Shown piece by piece: positions 8,006-15,325 of a DNA stretch of 24,245 bases. Made by a program: the position numbers and the translations under genes. The notes beneath the pieces are model-generated. The model made no database searches, was not told the origin of the DNA, and saw nothing but the letters and a program-made list of their open reading frames with translations. Source of the DNA: DASUDX01 sp036275365 (lineage in GTDB: Bacteria > Pseudomonadota > Gammaproteobacteria > Nevskiales > Nevskiaceae); the NCBI GenBank assembly GCA_036275365.1, contig DASUDX010000112.1, positions 1 through 24,245 of the forward strand, written 5' to 3'. Position 1 is the stretch's first letter, and each line of letters starts with the position of its first letter.

Positions 8006-8743
8006 TTAGGCCATGTGCATGCCGCCGTTGACATGCAGTGTCTCACCGCTGATGTAGCCCGCCGCCGGCGAACAGAGGAAGGCCACCGCCGCGGCGATGT
8101 CGGCCGGCAGCCCGAGGCGGCCGGCCGGAATGTTGGCGAGCATGGCCTCGCGCTGGGCCTCGCTGAGCGCCTGGGTCATGTCGGTCTCGATGAAGCCGGG
8201 CGCCACCACATTGACGGTGATGCCGCGCGAGCCGATCTCGCGCGCCAGCGCCTTGGAGAAGCCCACCAGCCCGGCCTTGGCGGCGCAGTAGTTGGCCTGG
8301 CCCGGATTGCCGATCGACCCCACCACCGAGCCGATGCTGACGATGCGGCCGTGGCGCGCCTTCATCATCCCGCGCAGCACCGCGCGCGACAGACGGAACA
8401 CGCTGGTCAGATCGGTCTCGATCACCTGGGCCCAGTCCTCGTCCTTCATCCGCAGCAGCAGGGTGTCGCGGGTGACGCCGGCGTTGTTGATCAGCAGGGT
8501 GATCGGCCCCAGGCTCTGCCCGATCTCCTCCACCAGCGCCTCGCAGGCGGCGGCATCGGTGACATTGAGCACCCGCCCCTGGCCGCCCAGGGCTGCGAGC
8601 GCCGCGCCAATCGCCGCGGCCCCGGCCTCGCTGGTGGCGGTGCCCACCACGGTGGCGCCGTCCTGGGCCAGGCGTTCGGCAATGGCGCGACCAATGCCGC
8701 GGCTGGCCCCGGTCACCAGGGCGATACGACCTTGCAGACTCAT
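8006..8743 (-). CDS. fabG: 3-oxoacyl-[ACP] reductase
   Basis: This 245-residue NADPH-dependent short-chain dehydrogenase reduces 3-oxoacyl-ACP to 3-hydroxyacyl-ACP. The cofactor motif TGASRGIG is at 11-18 and NNAG at 86-89. The catalytic residues are Ser139, Tyr152 and Lys156 (YCAAK), aligned with E. coli Ser138, Tyr151 and Lys155. Two tandem ATGs occur (8746 and 8743). AGGAGG at 8754-8749 is only two bases from the first and five from the second, so I chose 8743. A longer open reading upstream runs into fabD and has no support. It lies between fabD and acpP, as expected for the elongation cycle. Confidence 0.97.
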   Translation of the reverse strand: MSLQGRIALVTGASRGIGRAIAERLAQDGATVVGTATSEAGAAAIGAALAALGGQGRVLNVTDAAACEALVEEIGQSLGPITLLINNAGVTRDTLLLRMKDEDWAQVIETDLTSVFRLSRAVLRGMMKARHGRIVSIGSVVGSIGNPGQANYCAAKAGLVGFSKALAREIGSRGITVNVVAPGFIETDMTQALSEAQREAMLANIPAGRLGLPADIAAAVAFLCSPAAGYISGETLHVNGGMHMA

Positions 8744-8748
8744 CATCA

Positions 8749-8755
8749 CCTCCTC
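8749..8755 (-). promoter_or_regulatory. Strong Shine-Dalgarno site deciding the fabG start
   Basis: GAGGAGG on the - strand, close to a perfect anti-16S match, is among the strongest ribosome sites seen in the window. It leaves five bases to the second of two adjacent ATG codons and only two to the first. Confidence 0.8.
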
Positions 8756-8775
8756 AAGACAAGGGGTCGCAGAAC

Positions 8776-9720
8776 TCAGGCCGCGCGCAGCGCCGTGACC
8801 GCCGCGGCAAGCCCGGCCGGATCTTCCAGGCCGATGCTGCGGGCCCCGTCCAGCGTGCGCTTGTTCAGCCCGGCCAGCACCTTGCCTGGGCCGCATTCCA
8901 GAAACAGGCCGATGCCCTGGCGGTGCAGCGCCTGCAGGGTCTGGGTCCAGCGCACCGGGCGATACAGCTGCTCGACCAGGGCGCTGCGGATGGCCGGCGG
9001 ATCCTGCCGGGGCATGGCGTCCACATTGTGAAAGACCGGCTGGCGCGGCGGCGCCAGCGTGACCCCGGCGAGCGCCGCGGCCAGCTCCTCAGCCGCCCCG
9101 CGCATCAGGCTGCAGTGGGAGGGCACCGACACCGGCAGGCGCATCACCAGGCGCGCCCCGCGGGCCTTGCCCTCGGCCTGCAGCCAGTCCAGCGCCGCCA
9201 CATGGCCGGCCACCACCACCTGACCCGGGGCGTTGTAGTTGACCGGCTCGAGCACCCCCTCGCCGCTCCAGGCGGCACAGATCTCGACGACCGTCTCGTC
9301 GCTGGCGCCGATCACCGCCGCCATCCCGCCCTGCCCCTCCGGCACCGCCGACTGCATCAGCCGCCCGCGCAGCTGGACCAGCCGCAGCGCATCGGCAAAC
9401 GCCAGGCTCCCCGCCGCCACCAGGGCGCTGTACTCGCCGAGGCTATGGCCGGCCAGCGCCTGCGGAGCCGGCAGTTGCTGCGCCTGCCACAGCCGCCACA
9501 AGGCCACCCCGGCGGCCAGCAGGGCCGGCTGGGTGTATTCGGTGCGGTTGAGCTGCTCGAGCGGGCCCTCGCCGACCAGCCGGGCCAGATCCCAGCCCAG
9601 CACGGCGCTGGCCTCGGCCCAGGTCTGGGCGATCAGCGGATCGTGGTGGGCCGCCAGCATCTGCAGGGCCTGCGAGCCCTGTCCGGGAAACAGCAGGGCG
9701 TAGGCGGGAGAGGCGCTCAT
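8776..9720 (-). CDS. fabD: Malonyl-CoA:ACP transacylase
   Basis: This 314-residue enzyme moves malonyl from CoA to AcpP, supplying the extender unit for FabF. The N-terminal signature LLFPGQGSQ (9-17), the nucleophile elbow GHSLGEYSA (91-99) with Ser93, and His202 in PSHCSLM are intact. Length is close to the 309 of E. coli. The start is ATG 9720-9718, overlapping the rrtA stop as ATGA; the open frame continues upstream to about 10068 but only as an out-of-frame shadow of rrtA. The usual plsX-fabH genes are not upstream. Their place is taken by the rhomboid-family gene. Confidence 0.96.
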   Translation of the reverse strand: MSASPAYALLFPGQGSQALQMLAAHHDPLIAQTWAEASAVLGWDLARLVGEGPLEQLNRTEYTQPALLAAGVALWRLWQAQQLPAPQALAGHSLGEYSALVAAGSLAFADALRLVQLRGRLMQSAVPEGQGGMAAVIGASDETVVEICAAWSGEGVLEPVNYNAPGQVVVAGHVAALDWLQAEGKARGARLVMRLPVSVPSHCSLMRGAAEELAAALAGVTLAPPRQPVFHNVDAMPRQDPPAIRSALVEQLYRPVRWTQTLQALHRQGIGLFLECGPGKVLAGLNKRTLDGARSIGLEDPAGLAAAVTALRAA

Positions 9721-10406
9721 GCGGGGGGCGGGGTCCGATGTTGAGGGGCCGCAACGGTACGGAAGATCAGGGCGTAAGCCAATGCCGCCAGCCCGCCGAA
9801 GGCATGGGATTCGGTCACCACATAGCCACCGATCGCCTCGGCATCGGACACCGGCGCCCCGGCCACCCATTCCCAGGCGAGCTTGCCGGCGAGAAAGACC
9901 AGACAGCCGATGGCAATCAGATCCCCGCGCCGGGCCTGGGGCAGCAGGCCCAGCAGAAACAGGCCGTGGATGGCCCCGGACATGCCCACATAGTTGTCCA
10001 GCCCGGGTTCCGCGATCAGCAGGCCCAGGGCCATGGCGAGGCTCAGGAACAGCCAGCGCCGCCACCACTCGGCCCAGCGCAGCGGCTCCGGACAGAGCAG
10101 CGCCAGCACCACCAGCCCCAGGGCGTTGAGGAACCAGTGGTAGAGCCCCAGATGCACCAGGCTGCCGGTGAGCAGCCGCCAGATCTCGCCCTGCTCGAGG
10201 ATCGCCACCCGCTCGTAGCGCAGCAGCGCCCGCAGTGGCGCCCCGCCCAGCTCGAGCAGGCCGCTGATCAGGATCAGAGCCAGCGGCCCGCGCCAGATCG
10301 GCCAGCTCGCCGGCGGCGGGGAACTTGCGCCAGGGCCTGCTGTTATTCTGTTTCCCGGTGCGGCGGCTGCCGCGCCCTCCTCCGACTCGACCACACCCGA
10401 CTCCAT
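9717..10406 (-). CDS. rrtA: Rhomboid-family protease, probable rhombosortase
   Basis: This 229-residue polytopic inner-membrane serine protease has the first conserved helix GSLVHLGLYHWFLN (His85, His90, Asn94), the catalytic serine in GMSG (Ser143) and the catalytic histidine in ESHAFGG (His201). About five or six hydrophobic segments lie between 40 and 216. The small core without extra domains, and the GlyGly-CTERM protein at 17806-19302, favour the rhombosortase branch. Those enzymes cut C-terminal GlyGly-CTERM anchors of type II-secreted proteins. A general rhomboid (GlpG-like) is the alternative. The start is uncertain: ATG 10406 lies back-to-back with the gspG ATG, and residues 1-33 are low-complexity, so translation could begin later at a non-ATG codon. 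Its stop overlaps fabD by four bases. Confidence 0.75.
   Translation of the reverse strand: MESGVVESEEGAAAAAPGNRITAGPGASSPPPASWPIWRGPLALILISGLLELGGAPLRALLRYERVAILEQGEIWRLLTGSLVHLGLYHWFLNALGLVVLALLCPEPLRWAEWWRRWLFLSLAMALGLLIAEPGLDNYVGMSGAIHGLFLLGLLPQARRGDLIAIGCLVFLAGKLAWEWVAGAPVSDAEAIGGYVVTESHAFGGLAALAYALIFRTVAAPQHRTPPPA
10341..10349 (+). promoter_or_regulatory. Candidate extended -10 promoter for the gsp operon
   Basis: TGTTATTCT fits the extended -10 pattern (TGn before TATTCT, 5 of 6 to TATAAT), 55 bases before the gspG ATG, in an otherwise very GC-rich stretch. No convincing -35 lies at 16-18 bases. If active, it sits inside the N-terminal codons of the longest rrtA reading on the other strand, which argues for a shorter rrtA or for overlapping control. 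Confidence 0.35.
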
Positions 10407-10851
10407 GACTGCGATGCCTGTCCGCCCCCTCGCCCGCGGCTTCACCCTGATCGAGATCATGGTGGTGGTGGTGATTCTCGGCATCCTCGCCGCGGTGGTG
10501 GTGCCGCGCATCATGGATCGTCCGGACGATGCGCGCATCGCCAAGGCCAAGCAGGACATCCGCGTGCTGGAGTCCGCGCTCAACCTCTACAAGCTCGACA
10601 ACTTCTACTACCCCTCCACCCAGCAGGGTCTGGAGGCGCTGGTGAGCCAGCCCAGCGGCGAGCCGCCGGCGCGCAACTGGAAGTCCGGCGGCTACATCAA
10701 GAACCTGCCCAAGGATCCCTGGGGCAATCCCTACCAGTATCTGCAGCCGGGGGTGAAGGGCGAGATGGACATCTTCTCCCTCGGCGCCGACAACGCGCCG
10801 GGAGGCGCCGGTGCCGCCACCGACATCGGCAACTGGGATCTCGGCGCCTGA
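10405..10851 (+). CDS. gspG: Type II secretion major pseudopilin GspG
   Basis: This 148-residue major subunit builds the T2SS pseudopilus. It has a short basic leader, then the prepilin peptidase site G12-Phe13 in RGFTLIE, with Glu17 at +5 and a hydrophobic helix to about residue 34. The C-terminal domain carries typical GspG segments: YPSTQQGLEALV, PKDPWGNPYQY and DIFSLGAD, the last forming the calcium-binding region. The ATG at 10405 is the first in frame; ATG 10414 is an alternative, and neither has a clear Shine-Dalgarno. It is first in the gsp run and diverges from rrtA. A strong hairpin spans its stop codon. Confidence 0.96.
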   Translation: MTAMPVRPLARGFTLIEIMVVVVILGILAAVVVPRIMDRPDDARIAKAKQDIRVLESALNLYKLDNFYYPSTQQGLEALVSQPSGEPPARNWKSGGYIKNLPKDPWGNPYQYLQPGVKGEMDIFSLGADNAPGGAGAATDIGNWDLGA

Positions 10852-10867
10852 GCCGGGCGGCGCCGGG
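10840..10867 (+). other. Hairpin between gspG and gspH
   Basis: CTCGGCGCC (10840-10848) pairs with GGCGCCGGG (10859-10867) over nine positions, including one G-U in RNA. The 10-base loop opens with the gspG stop codon. No T-run follows. It is a good candidate for a 3'-protecting or partly terminating structure that gives more gspG than gspH-N message, a ratio the pseudopilus needs. Confidence 0.5.
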
Positions 10868-10874
10868 CTGAACC

Positions 10875-11507
10875 GTGCGCCCTAGCCCCGTGACGCGCGG
10901 GCGGCGCGCCGCCGCCGCCGGCTTCACCTTGATCGAGGTGATGGTGGTGATGCTGATCATCGGCATCCTGGTCACCTTCGCCAGTCTCTCGATCAGCGGC
11001 CGCAATGTGGACGACACCCTCGAGGGCGAGGCCCGGCGGCTGGAGAAGCTCGCCGCCCTGGCGCTGGAGGAAGCCGCCCTGCGCGGACAGGAGCTGGGCC
11101 TGCGCAGCGTCGAGGGCGGCTACGAGTTCCTGCTGCTCAGTCCCGAAGGCCGCTGGCAGGCGCTGGGGGCCGAGGGCCCGCTCAAGCCGCGCACCCTGCC
11201 CCCGCCGCTGACCGGCGAGCTGGCGGTCGAGGGGCGTCCGGTCAAGCCGGCCAAGCCGGCGCCCGCGCCCCCCACCGAGGTCGCCGACGGCAGCGGTGAA
11301 CCCTTCTTCGACAATGTGGCGGACCGCAAGGTCGAGCCGGTGGAGCCGCAGGTGCTGCTGCTCTCCAGCGGCGAGGCCACCGCCTTCACCTACGACATCG
11401 GCCTGCCCGGTCATCCGGTGCGCTACCGGGTGGAGGCCGACAGCCTCGGCCAGCTCAGCCGGCGCCGGGTGGAGGCCGAGGAGTTCCCTCGAGCGGCCCG
11501 GCGATGA
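10875..11507 (+). CDS. gspH: Type II secretion minor pseudopilin GspH
   Basis: This 210-residue minor pseudopilin is predicted to sit near the pseudopilus tip. The leader ends at Gly16 before FTLIEVMVVMLIIG, with Glu21 at +5. It is longer than usual (about 160-180) because of a Pro/Ala/Lys-rich insert around 120-158 between the two halves of the globular domain. The start is a GTG at 10875; a second in-frame GTG at 10890 is possible, and no strong ribosome site is seen. The stop overlaps the gspI ATG as ATGA. The order G-H-I-J-K makes the identity secure although the globular domain is divergent. Confidence 0.88.
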   Translation: MRPSPVTRGRRAAAAGFTLIEVMVVMLIIGILVTFASLSISGRNVDDTLEGEARRLEKLAALALEEAALRGQELGLRSVEGGYEFLLLSPEGRWQALGAEGPLKPRTLPPPLTGELAVEGRPVKPAKPAPAPPTEVADGSGEPFFDNVADRKVEPVEPQVLLLSSGEATAFTYDIGLPGHPVRYRVEADSLGQLSRRRVEAEEFPRAARR

Positions 11508-11896
11508 GACCGGCGCGCGGCTTCACCCTGGTCGAGGTGCTGGTGGCGGTGGCGATTCTCGCCATCGCCCTCGGCGCGGTGGTGGCCGGCATGGCCCGCT
11601 ATGCCGAGCAGGCCAGCTATCTGCGCACCAAGACCCTGGCGCTGTGGGTGGCCCACAATGTGATGACCGAGCGCCTGCTCGAGCGCGACTTCCCGGATAC
11701 CGGCCGCAAGGACGGCAAGAGCGAGCTGGCCGGCCTCGAGTGGCGCTACGAGATCGAGGTGCAGGAGACCGCCGACGAGAACCTGCGGCGGATCAATGTG
11801 CGGGTGCGCGCCCCGGAGGATCGCGGCCGTCTGCGCGACCGTGGCGCCCTCGCCGAGCTCTCCGGCTTCGTCGCCAACAGCGGGCGCCAGCCATGA
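11504..11896 (+). CDS. gspI: Type II secretion minor pseudopilin GspI
   Basis: This 130-residue minor pseudopilin is part of the GspI-J-K tip complex that starts pseudopilus assembly. The prepilin site is Gly6 before FTLVEVLVAVAILAIA, with Glu11 at +5. The segments ALWVAHNVMTERLL and WRYEIEVQETADENLRRI are typical of GspI. Length is normal for the family. Four-base overlaps join it to gspH before and gspJ after. Confidence 0.94.
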   Translation: MRPARGFTLVEVLVAVAILAIALGAVVAGMARYAEQASYLRTKTLALWVAHNVMTERLLERDFPDTGRKDGKSELAGLEWRYEIEVQETADENLRRINVRVRAPEDRGRLRDRGALAELSGFVANSGRQP

Positions 11897-12621
11897 GGCA
11901 GCGGGCTGCGGGCTTCACCCTGCTCGAGCTGATCGTGGTGGTCGGCGTGTTCGCGGTGATGTCGATCATGGCCTATGGCGGACTGGACAGCGTGCTCGAC
12001 ACCCGCCGGGCGGTGGAGGCCTCGCTGGACCAGACCGCGCGGCTGCAGAAGGCCTATCTGCGCCTGCGCGGCGATTTCCAGAACCTCGCCGCCCGTCCGG
12101 TGCGCGATGGCTTCGGCGATCTGCAGCCGGCCCTGTTCGGCGCCGAGCGCGAGGGCGTGGAGTTCACCCGCGGCGGCTGGCGCAACCCGCTCTCGCAGCC
12201 GCGGCCCAGCCTGGAGCGGGTGCGCTACCGGCTGGAGGACGGCGAGCTGGTGCGCGAGAGCTGGCGGGTGCTCGACCGCGCCCAGGACTCGGAGCCGGTG
12301 CGGCTGGTGCTGCTGGAGGAGATCGATGCGCTGCGCCTGCGCTATCTCGATGATCAGGACCAGTGGCAGGAGCGCTGGCCGGCCGAGGGCGGCAGCGGCC
12401 GCCTCAGCCCGGAACAGGCCGACGCCGCACCGCCGCGGGCGGTGGAGCTGACGCTGGAGATCGCACGCCTTGGCGAGGTGCGCCTGCTGTTCCGCGCCGA
12501 TCTTGCACCGGCGCCGGTCACGCTGGAGTCGTCCCCAGGGGGTGGCGAGGACCGTTGCCTGACCGAGCCCGATCTGCCCGAGTGCAAGCCGCCGCCGCCT
12601 CAGGACCCCGATGAAGACTAG
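11893..12621 (+). CDS. gspJ: Type II secretion minor pseudopilin GspJ
   Basis: This 242-residue minor pseudopilin of the tip complex has its prepilin site at Gly7 before FTLLELIVVVGVFAVM, with Glu12 at +5. The family segment FTRGGWRNPL (91-100) and the following RVRYRLEDGELVRESW are clear. The start is the ATG at 11893 (ATGA overlap with gspI). The same frame is open far upstream, but only as a shadow of gspH and gspI. Residues 213-242 form a Gly- and Pro-rich tail with two cysteines (222 and 231) and an acidic end. That tail overlaps the gspK start by 11 bases. Confidence 0.94.
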   Translation: MRQRAAGFTLLELIVVVGVFAVMSIMAYGGLDSVLDTRRAVEASLDQTARLQKAYLRLRGDFQNLAARPVRDGFGDLQPALFGAEREGVEFTRGGWRNPLSQPRPSLERVRYRLEDGELVRESWRVLDRAQDSEPVRLVLLEEIDALRLRYLDDQDQWQERWPAEGGSGRLSPEQADAAPPRAVELTLEIARLGEVRLLFRADLAPAPVTLESSPGGGEDRCLTEPDLPECKPPPPQDPDED

Positions 12622-13576
12622 GCACCCCCCTCAGCACGGCATGGCGCTGATCACCGCCCTGCTGGTGGTGGCCCTGGCGGTGATCGCGGCCACCGCGGTG
12701 GTCGCCGCCGGCAATCTGGCGATCCATCGCGCCGGCAATCTGCAGGACTCCGAGCGCGCCAGCTGGTATGCGCTGGGGGTCGAGGACTGGGTGCGCAGCA
12801 TTCTCGAGCGCGATGCGCGCGACAACCAGATCGATTCCCTGCTCGATGACTGGGCCCAGCCGGTGGACTATCTGCCGATCGATCAGGGCTTCGTCCGCGG
12901 TGGGCTGGTGGATCTGCAGGGCCGCTTCAATCTGAACAATCTCGGCACCGAGAACCCGGAGCAGTTCACCGTCTACGCCCAGCAGTTCGATCGCCTGCTC
13001 GAGACCCTGGCCAGCGCCAGCGAGGGCAGCCGGGTGGAGCTGCCCCAGGGCTTGGCCGAGGCGATCCGCGACTGGATCGATGCCGACAGCGAACCGACCG
13101 GCTTCAATGGCGCCGAGGACAGCGAGTACCTGAGCCGCGACCCGCCCTATCGCGCGGCCAACCAGCCGCTGCGCAGCGTCGGTGAGCTGCTCGCCATCAA
13201 GGGCATCGACAAGACCCTGTTCGCCCTGCTCAAGGACCATGTGGCGGTGCTGCCCGCCAGCGACACGCGGATCAATGTGAATACCGCCACCGAGCCGGTG
13301 CTGCGTTCGCTGGTGGCCGGGGGTGGCGGCGCCGAGTTCGAGGACTTCCTGCGCCGGCGCAGCGAGGAGCCGGCCGATGATGTGCAGTCGCTGTACAACG
13401 ACGGCGTGTTCAGCGCCGCGGACGCCGTGCCGAACCAGCTGAGCGTGGCCAGTCAGTTCTTCCAGCTGCGGGCCGAGACTTATGTCGGCAATGGCCGTGT
13501 GGCACTCTATAGCCTGTACTACCGCCCGGCGGGCGGCGTGCCGCTGGTGCTCGCTCGCAGTACCGACAGCGACTAG
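12611..13576 (+). CDS. gspK: Type II secretion minor pseudopilin GspK
   Basis: This 321-residue large minor pseudopilin is thought to cap the pseudopilus. The leader ends at Gly10 before MALITALLVVALAVIAA. The +5 position is Thr15, not Glu, which is the known peculiarity of GspK. Typical segments follow: GFVRGGLVDLQGRFNLNNL, IRDWIDAD, LRSVGELLAIKGID, and INVNTATEPVLRSL in the helix-hairpin region. Its start lies 11 bases inside gspJ. A 31-base gap separates it from gspL, the second break in this otherwise overlapping operon. Confidence 0.95.
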   Translation: MKTRHPPQHGMALITALLVVALAVIAATAVVAAGNLAIHRAGNLQDSERASWYALGVEDWVRSILERDARDNQIDSLLDDWAQPVDYLPIDQGFVRGGLVDLQGRFNLNNLGTENPEQFTVYAQQFDRLLETLASASEGSRVELPQGLAEAIRDWIDADSEPTGFNGAEDSEYLSRDPPYRAANQPLRSVGELLAIKGIDKTLFALLKDHVAVLPASDTRINVNTATEPVLRSLVAGGGGAEFEDFLRRRSEEPADDVQSLYNDGVFSAADAVPNQLSVASQFFQLRAETYVGNGRVALYSLYYRPAGGVPLVLARSTDSD

Positions 13577-13607
13577 AACTCGAACCCCGACGCACCCGCT
13601 TCCGACC

Positions 13608-14825
13608 TTGCGCGAAACCCTGACTCTCCGCCTGCGTGACGACGCGCTGATCGAGTATGCGATCAGCGTGCCGGACGCCAGCCGCCCGGGCCAGCCGGAG
13701 CGGCTGTTCCAGGTCGGCCAGGCCAGCCTGGAGAGCCTGCTCGAGCAGGCGGTCGGTCGCCGGCTGGTGCTGCTCGCCAGCATCGCCGATGTGCGCCTGG
13801 CCGAGATCGAGGTGCCCGCGCGCCAGCCCGCCAAGGTGCTGCAGGCCGCGCCCTATCTCCTCGAGGACCATCTCGCCGAGGAGGTCGATTCCCAGCACTT
13901 CGCCATCGGCAGCCGCGATGCCGCCAGCCGCTACCCGGTGGCGGTGGTGGCCCGCTCGCGGATGGACGCCTGGCTGCAGCCCTTCCGCGATCGCGGCCTG
14001 CGGCCGGAAGCCCTGTGGGTGGATGCGCTGTGCCTGCCCTGGGCAGACGATGGCACCTGGCAGGGGCTGGCCGATGGCGAGCAAATCCTGGTGCGGCATG
14101 GCCGCCAGTCGGCGTTCTGCTGCCACCGGGAGGACCTGCCCGCCTATCTGGCGCTGATCGACGCCGAGCAGCAGCGTCCGCCGCTGGCGCTCTATGTGCC
14201 CGGCGATGCGCCGGCCGATTACACCGTGCTCGACTGGCCGCTGGAGCTGCGTCCCGGCCATGGCAGCGCCATCGAGGCACTGCTGGCCAGCCTGCGCCCG
14301 GGCCAGGGCATCAATCTGCTGCAGGGCGCCTACAGCCCGCGCGAGAACCTCGAGCGGCTGTGGCGGCCCTGGCGGCTGGCGGCCGGCCTCGCCGGCGCCT
14401 GGCTGCTGGCACAGGGCCTCGGCTACGGGCTGGACGCCTGGCGTCTGGGCCGCGAGGTGGCAGCCCTGGAGGCCGCCAATGTGGCGCGCTACCAGAGCCT
14501 GTTCCCGGAGGAGACCCGCATCGTCAATCTGCAGGTGCAGCTCGGCCAGCAGCTGGCCCGCCTGCAGGGCAGTGGCGCCGACAGCGCCCTGTTTCCCCTG
14601 CTCGCCACCGTCGCCGAGGCGCTGCAGGCACATCGCGGGCTGACGCTGGAAGGCCTGCAGTTCCGCGAAGGCGCCCTGTTCCTGTCGCTCACCGGCAGCG
14701 ATCTGCAGGTGCTCGAAGCCCTGCGCGGCTGGTTCGCCCAGCAGAGCGATCGGGTGCTGGAAGTGCAGTCCGCCAACTCCGGCGCGGAAGGGGTGCAGAT
14801 CCGCCTCAAGGTGAGCCGGCGATGA
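13608..14825 (+). CDS. gspL: Type II secretion platform protein GspL
   Basis: This 405-residue inner-membrane protein links the cytoplasmic ATPase GspE to the pseudopilus platform. The cytoplasmic actin-like domain covers about 1-240 and ends in the family motif INLLQGAYSP (235-244). One membrane helix follows at about 253-273, then a periplasmic ferredoxin-like domain. I start it at TTG 13608: after the gspK stop there is no in-frame ATG, and TTG gives the expected N-terminus (LTLRLRDDALIEYAI). A longer reading from ATG 13482 lies inside gspK and is rejected. There is no strong ribosome site. The stop overlaps the gspM ATG as ATGA. Confidence 0.9.
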   Translation: MRETLTLRLRDDALIEYAISVPDASRPGQPERLFQVGQASLESLLEQAVGRRLVLLASIADVRLAEIEVPARQPAKVLQAAPYLLEDHLAEEVDSQHFAIGSRDAASRYPVAVVARSRMDAWLQPFRDRGLRPEALWVDALCLPWADDGTWQGLADGEQILVRHGRQSAFCCHREDLPAYLALIDAEQQRPPLALYVPGDAPADYTVLDWPLELRPGHGSAIEALLASLRPGQGINLLQGAYSPRENLERLWRPWRLAAGLAGAWLLAQGLGYGLDAWRLGREVAALEAANVARYQSLFPEETRIVNLQVQLGQQLARLQGSGADSALFPLLATVAEALQAHRGLTLEGLQFREGALFLSLTGSDLQVLEALRGWFAQQSDRVLEVQSANSGAEGVQIRLKVSRR

Positions 14826-15325
14826 GCGCCTGGCTGGCCCGTCTGCAGCCGCTGCTCGAGCGCTACCGCCAGCTGCAGCCGCGCGAACGCGTGCTGGTGG
14901 TGGTGGGCACCAGCGCCGTCCTGCTCACCCTGGTCTATCTGCTGATCTGGGAACCGCTGGTGCAGGCCCACGCGGCCCGTCAGCAGGCGCTGGTCAATGC
15001 CCGCACGGTGGCCCAGCAGCTTGAACAGGCGGCGGTGCTGGCGCAGGGGCAGCGGCGCAGCGGCGGCGCCAGCCGCTCGCTCTCGGTGCTCGCCGCGGTC
15101 GATCAGTCGCTCAAGCAGGCGGCGGTGGGCAAGGCGCCGTCGCGCCTGCAGCCGGAGGGCGAGCGCGAGGTGCGGGTGTGGTTTGAAGGCGTGTCCTTCG
15201 ACGCCCTGCTGCCCTGGCTCGCCGACCTGCAGACCCGCCATGGCGTACAGCTGACCAGCGCCGAGATCGAGCGTCAGGCCAGCGCCGGCCTGGTGGATGC
15301 CCGCCTGACCCTGAGCCGCCCCTGA
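14822..15325 (+). CDS. gspM: Type II secretion platform protein GspM
   Basis: This 167-residue bitopic inner-membrane protein pairs with GspL. A short cytoplasmic N-terminus with the typical LQPRERVLV segment leads into a membrane helix at about 24-42. A periplasmic coiled-coil or ferredoxin-like domain follows (SLKQAAVG, then VRVWFEGVSFDALLPWLADLQ). Sequence conservation in GspM is low, but length, topology and position after gspL are diagnostic. ATGA overlap with gspL; its stop shares one base with the gspN start (TGATG). Confidence 0.93.
   Translation: MSAWLARLQPLLERYRQLQPRERVLVVVGTSAVLLTLVYLLIWEPLVQAHAARQQALVNARTVAQQLEQAAVLAQGQRRSGGASRSLSVLAAVDQSLKQAAVGKAPSRLQPEGEREVRVWFEGVSFDALLPWLADLQTRHGVQLTSAEIERQASAGLVDARLTLSRP

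Noticed and set aside
12518..13834. A 438-codon - strand open frame opposite gspK and the gspL start
   Set aside because: It runs antisense to well-supported pseudopilin genes and shows no recognisable motif or ribosome site.
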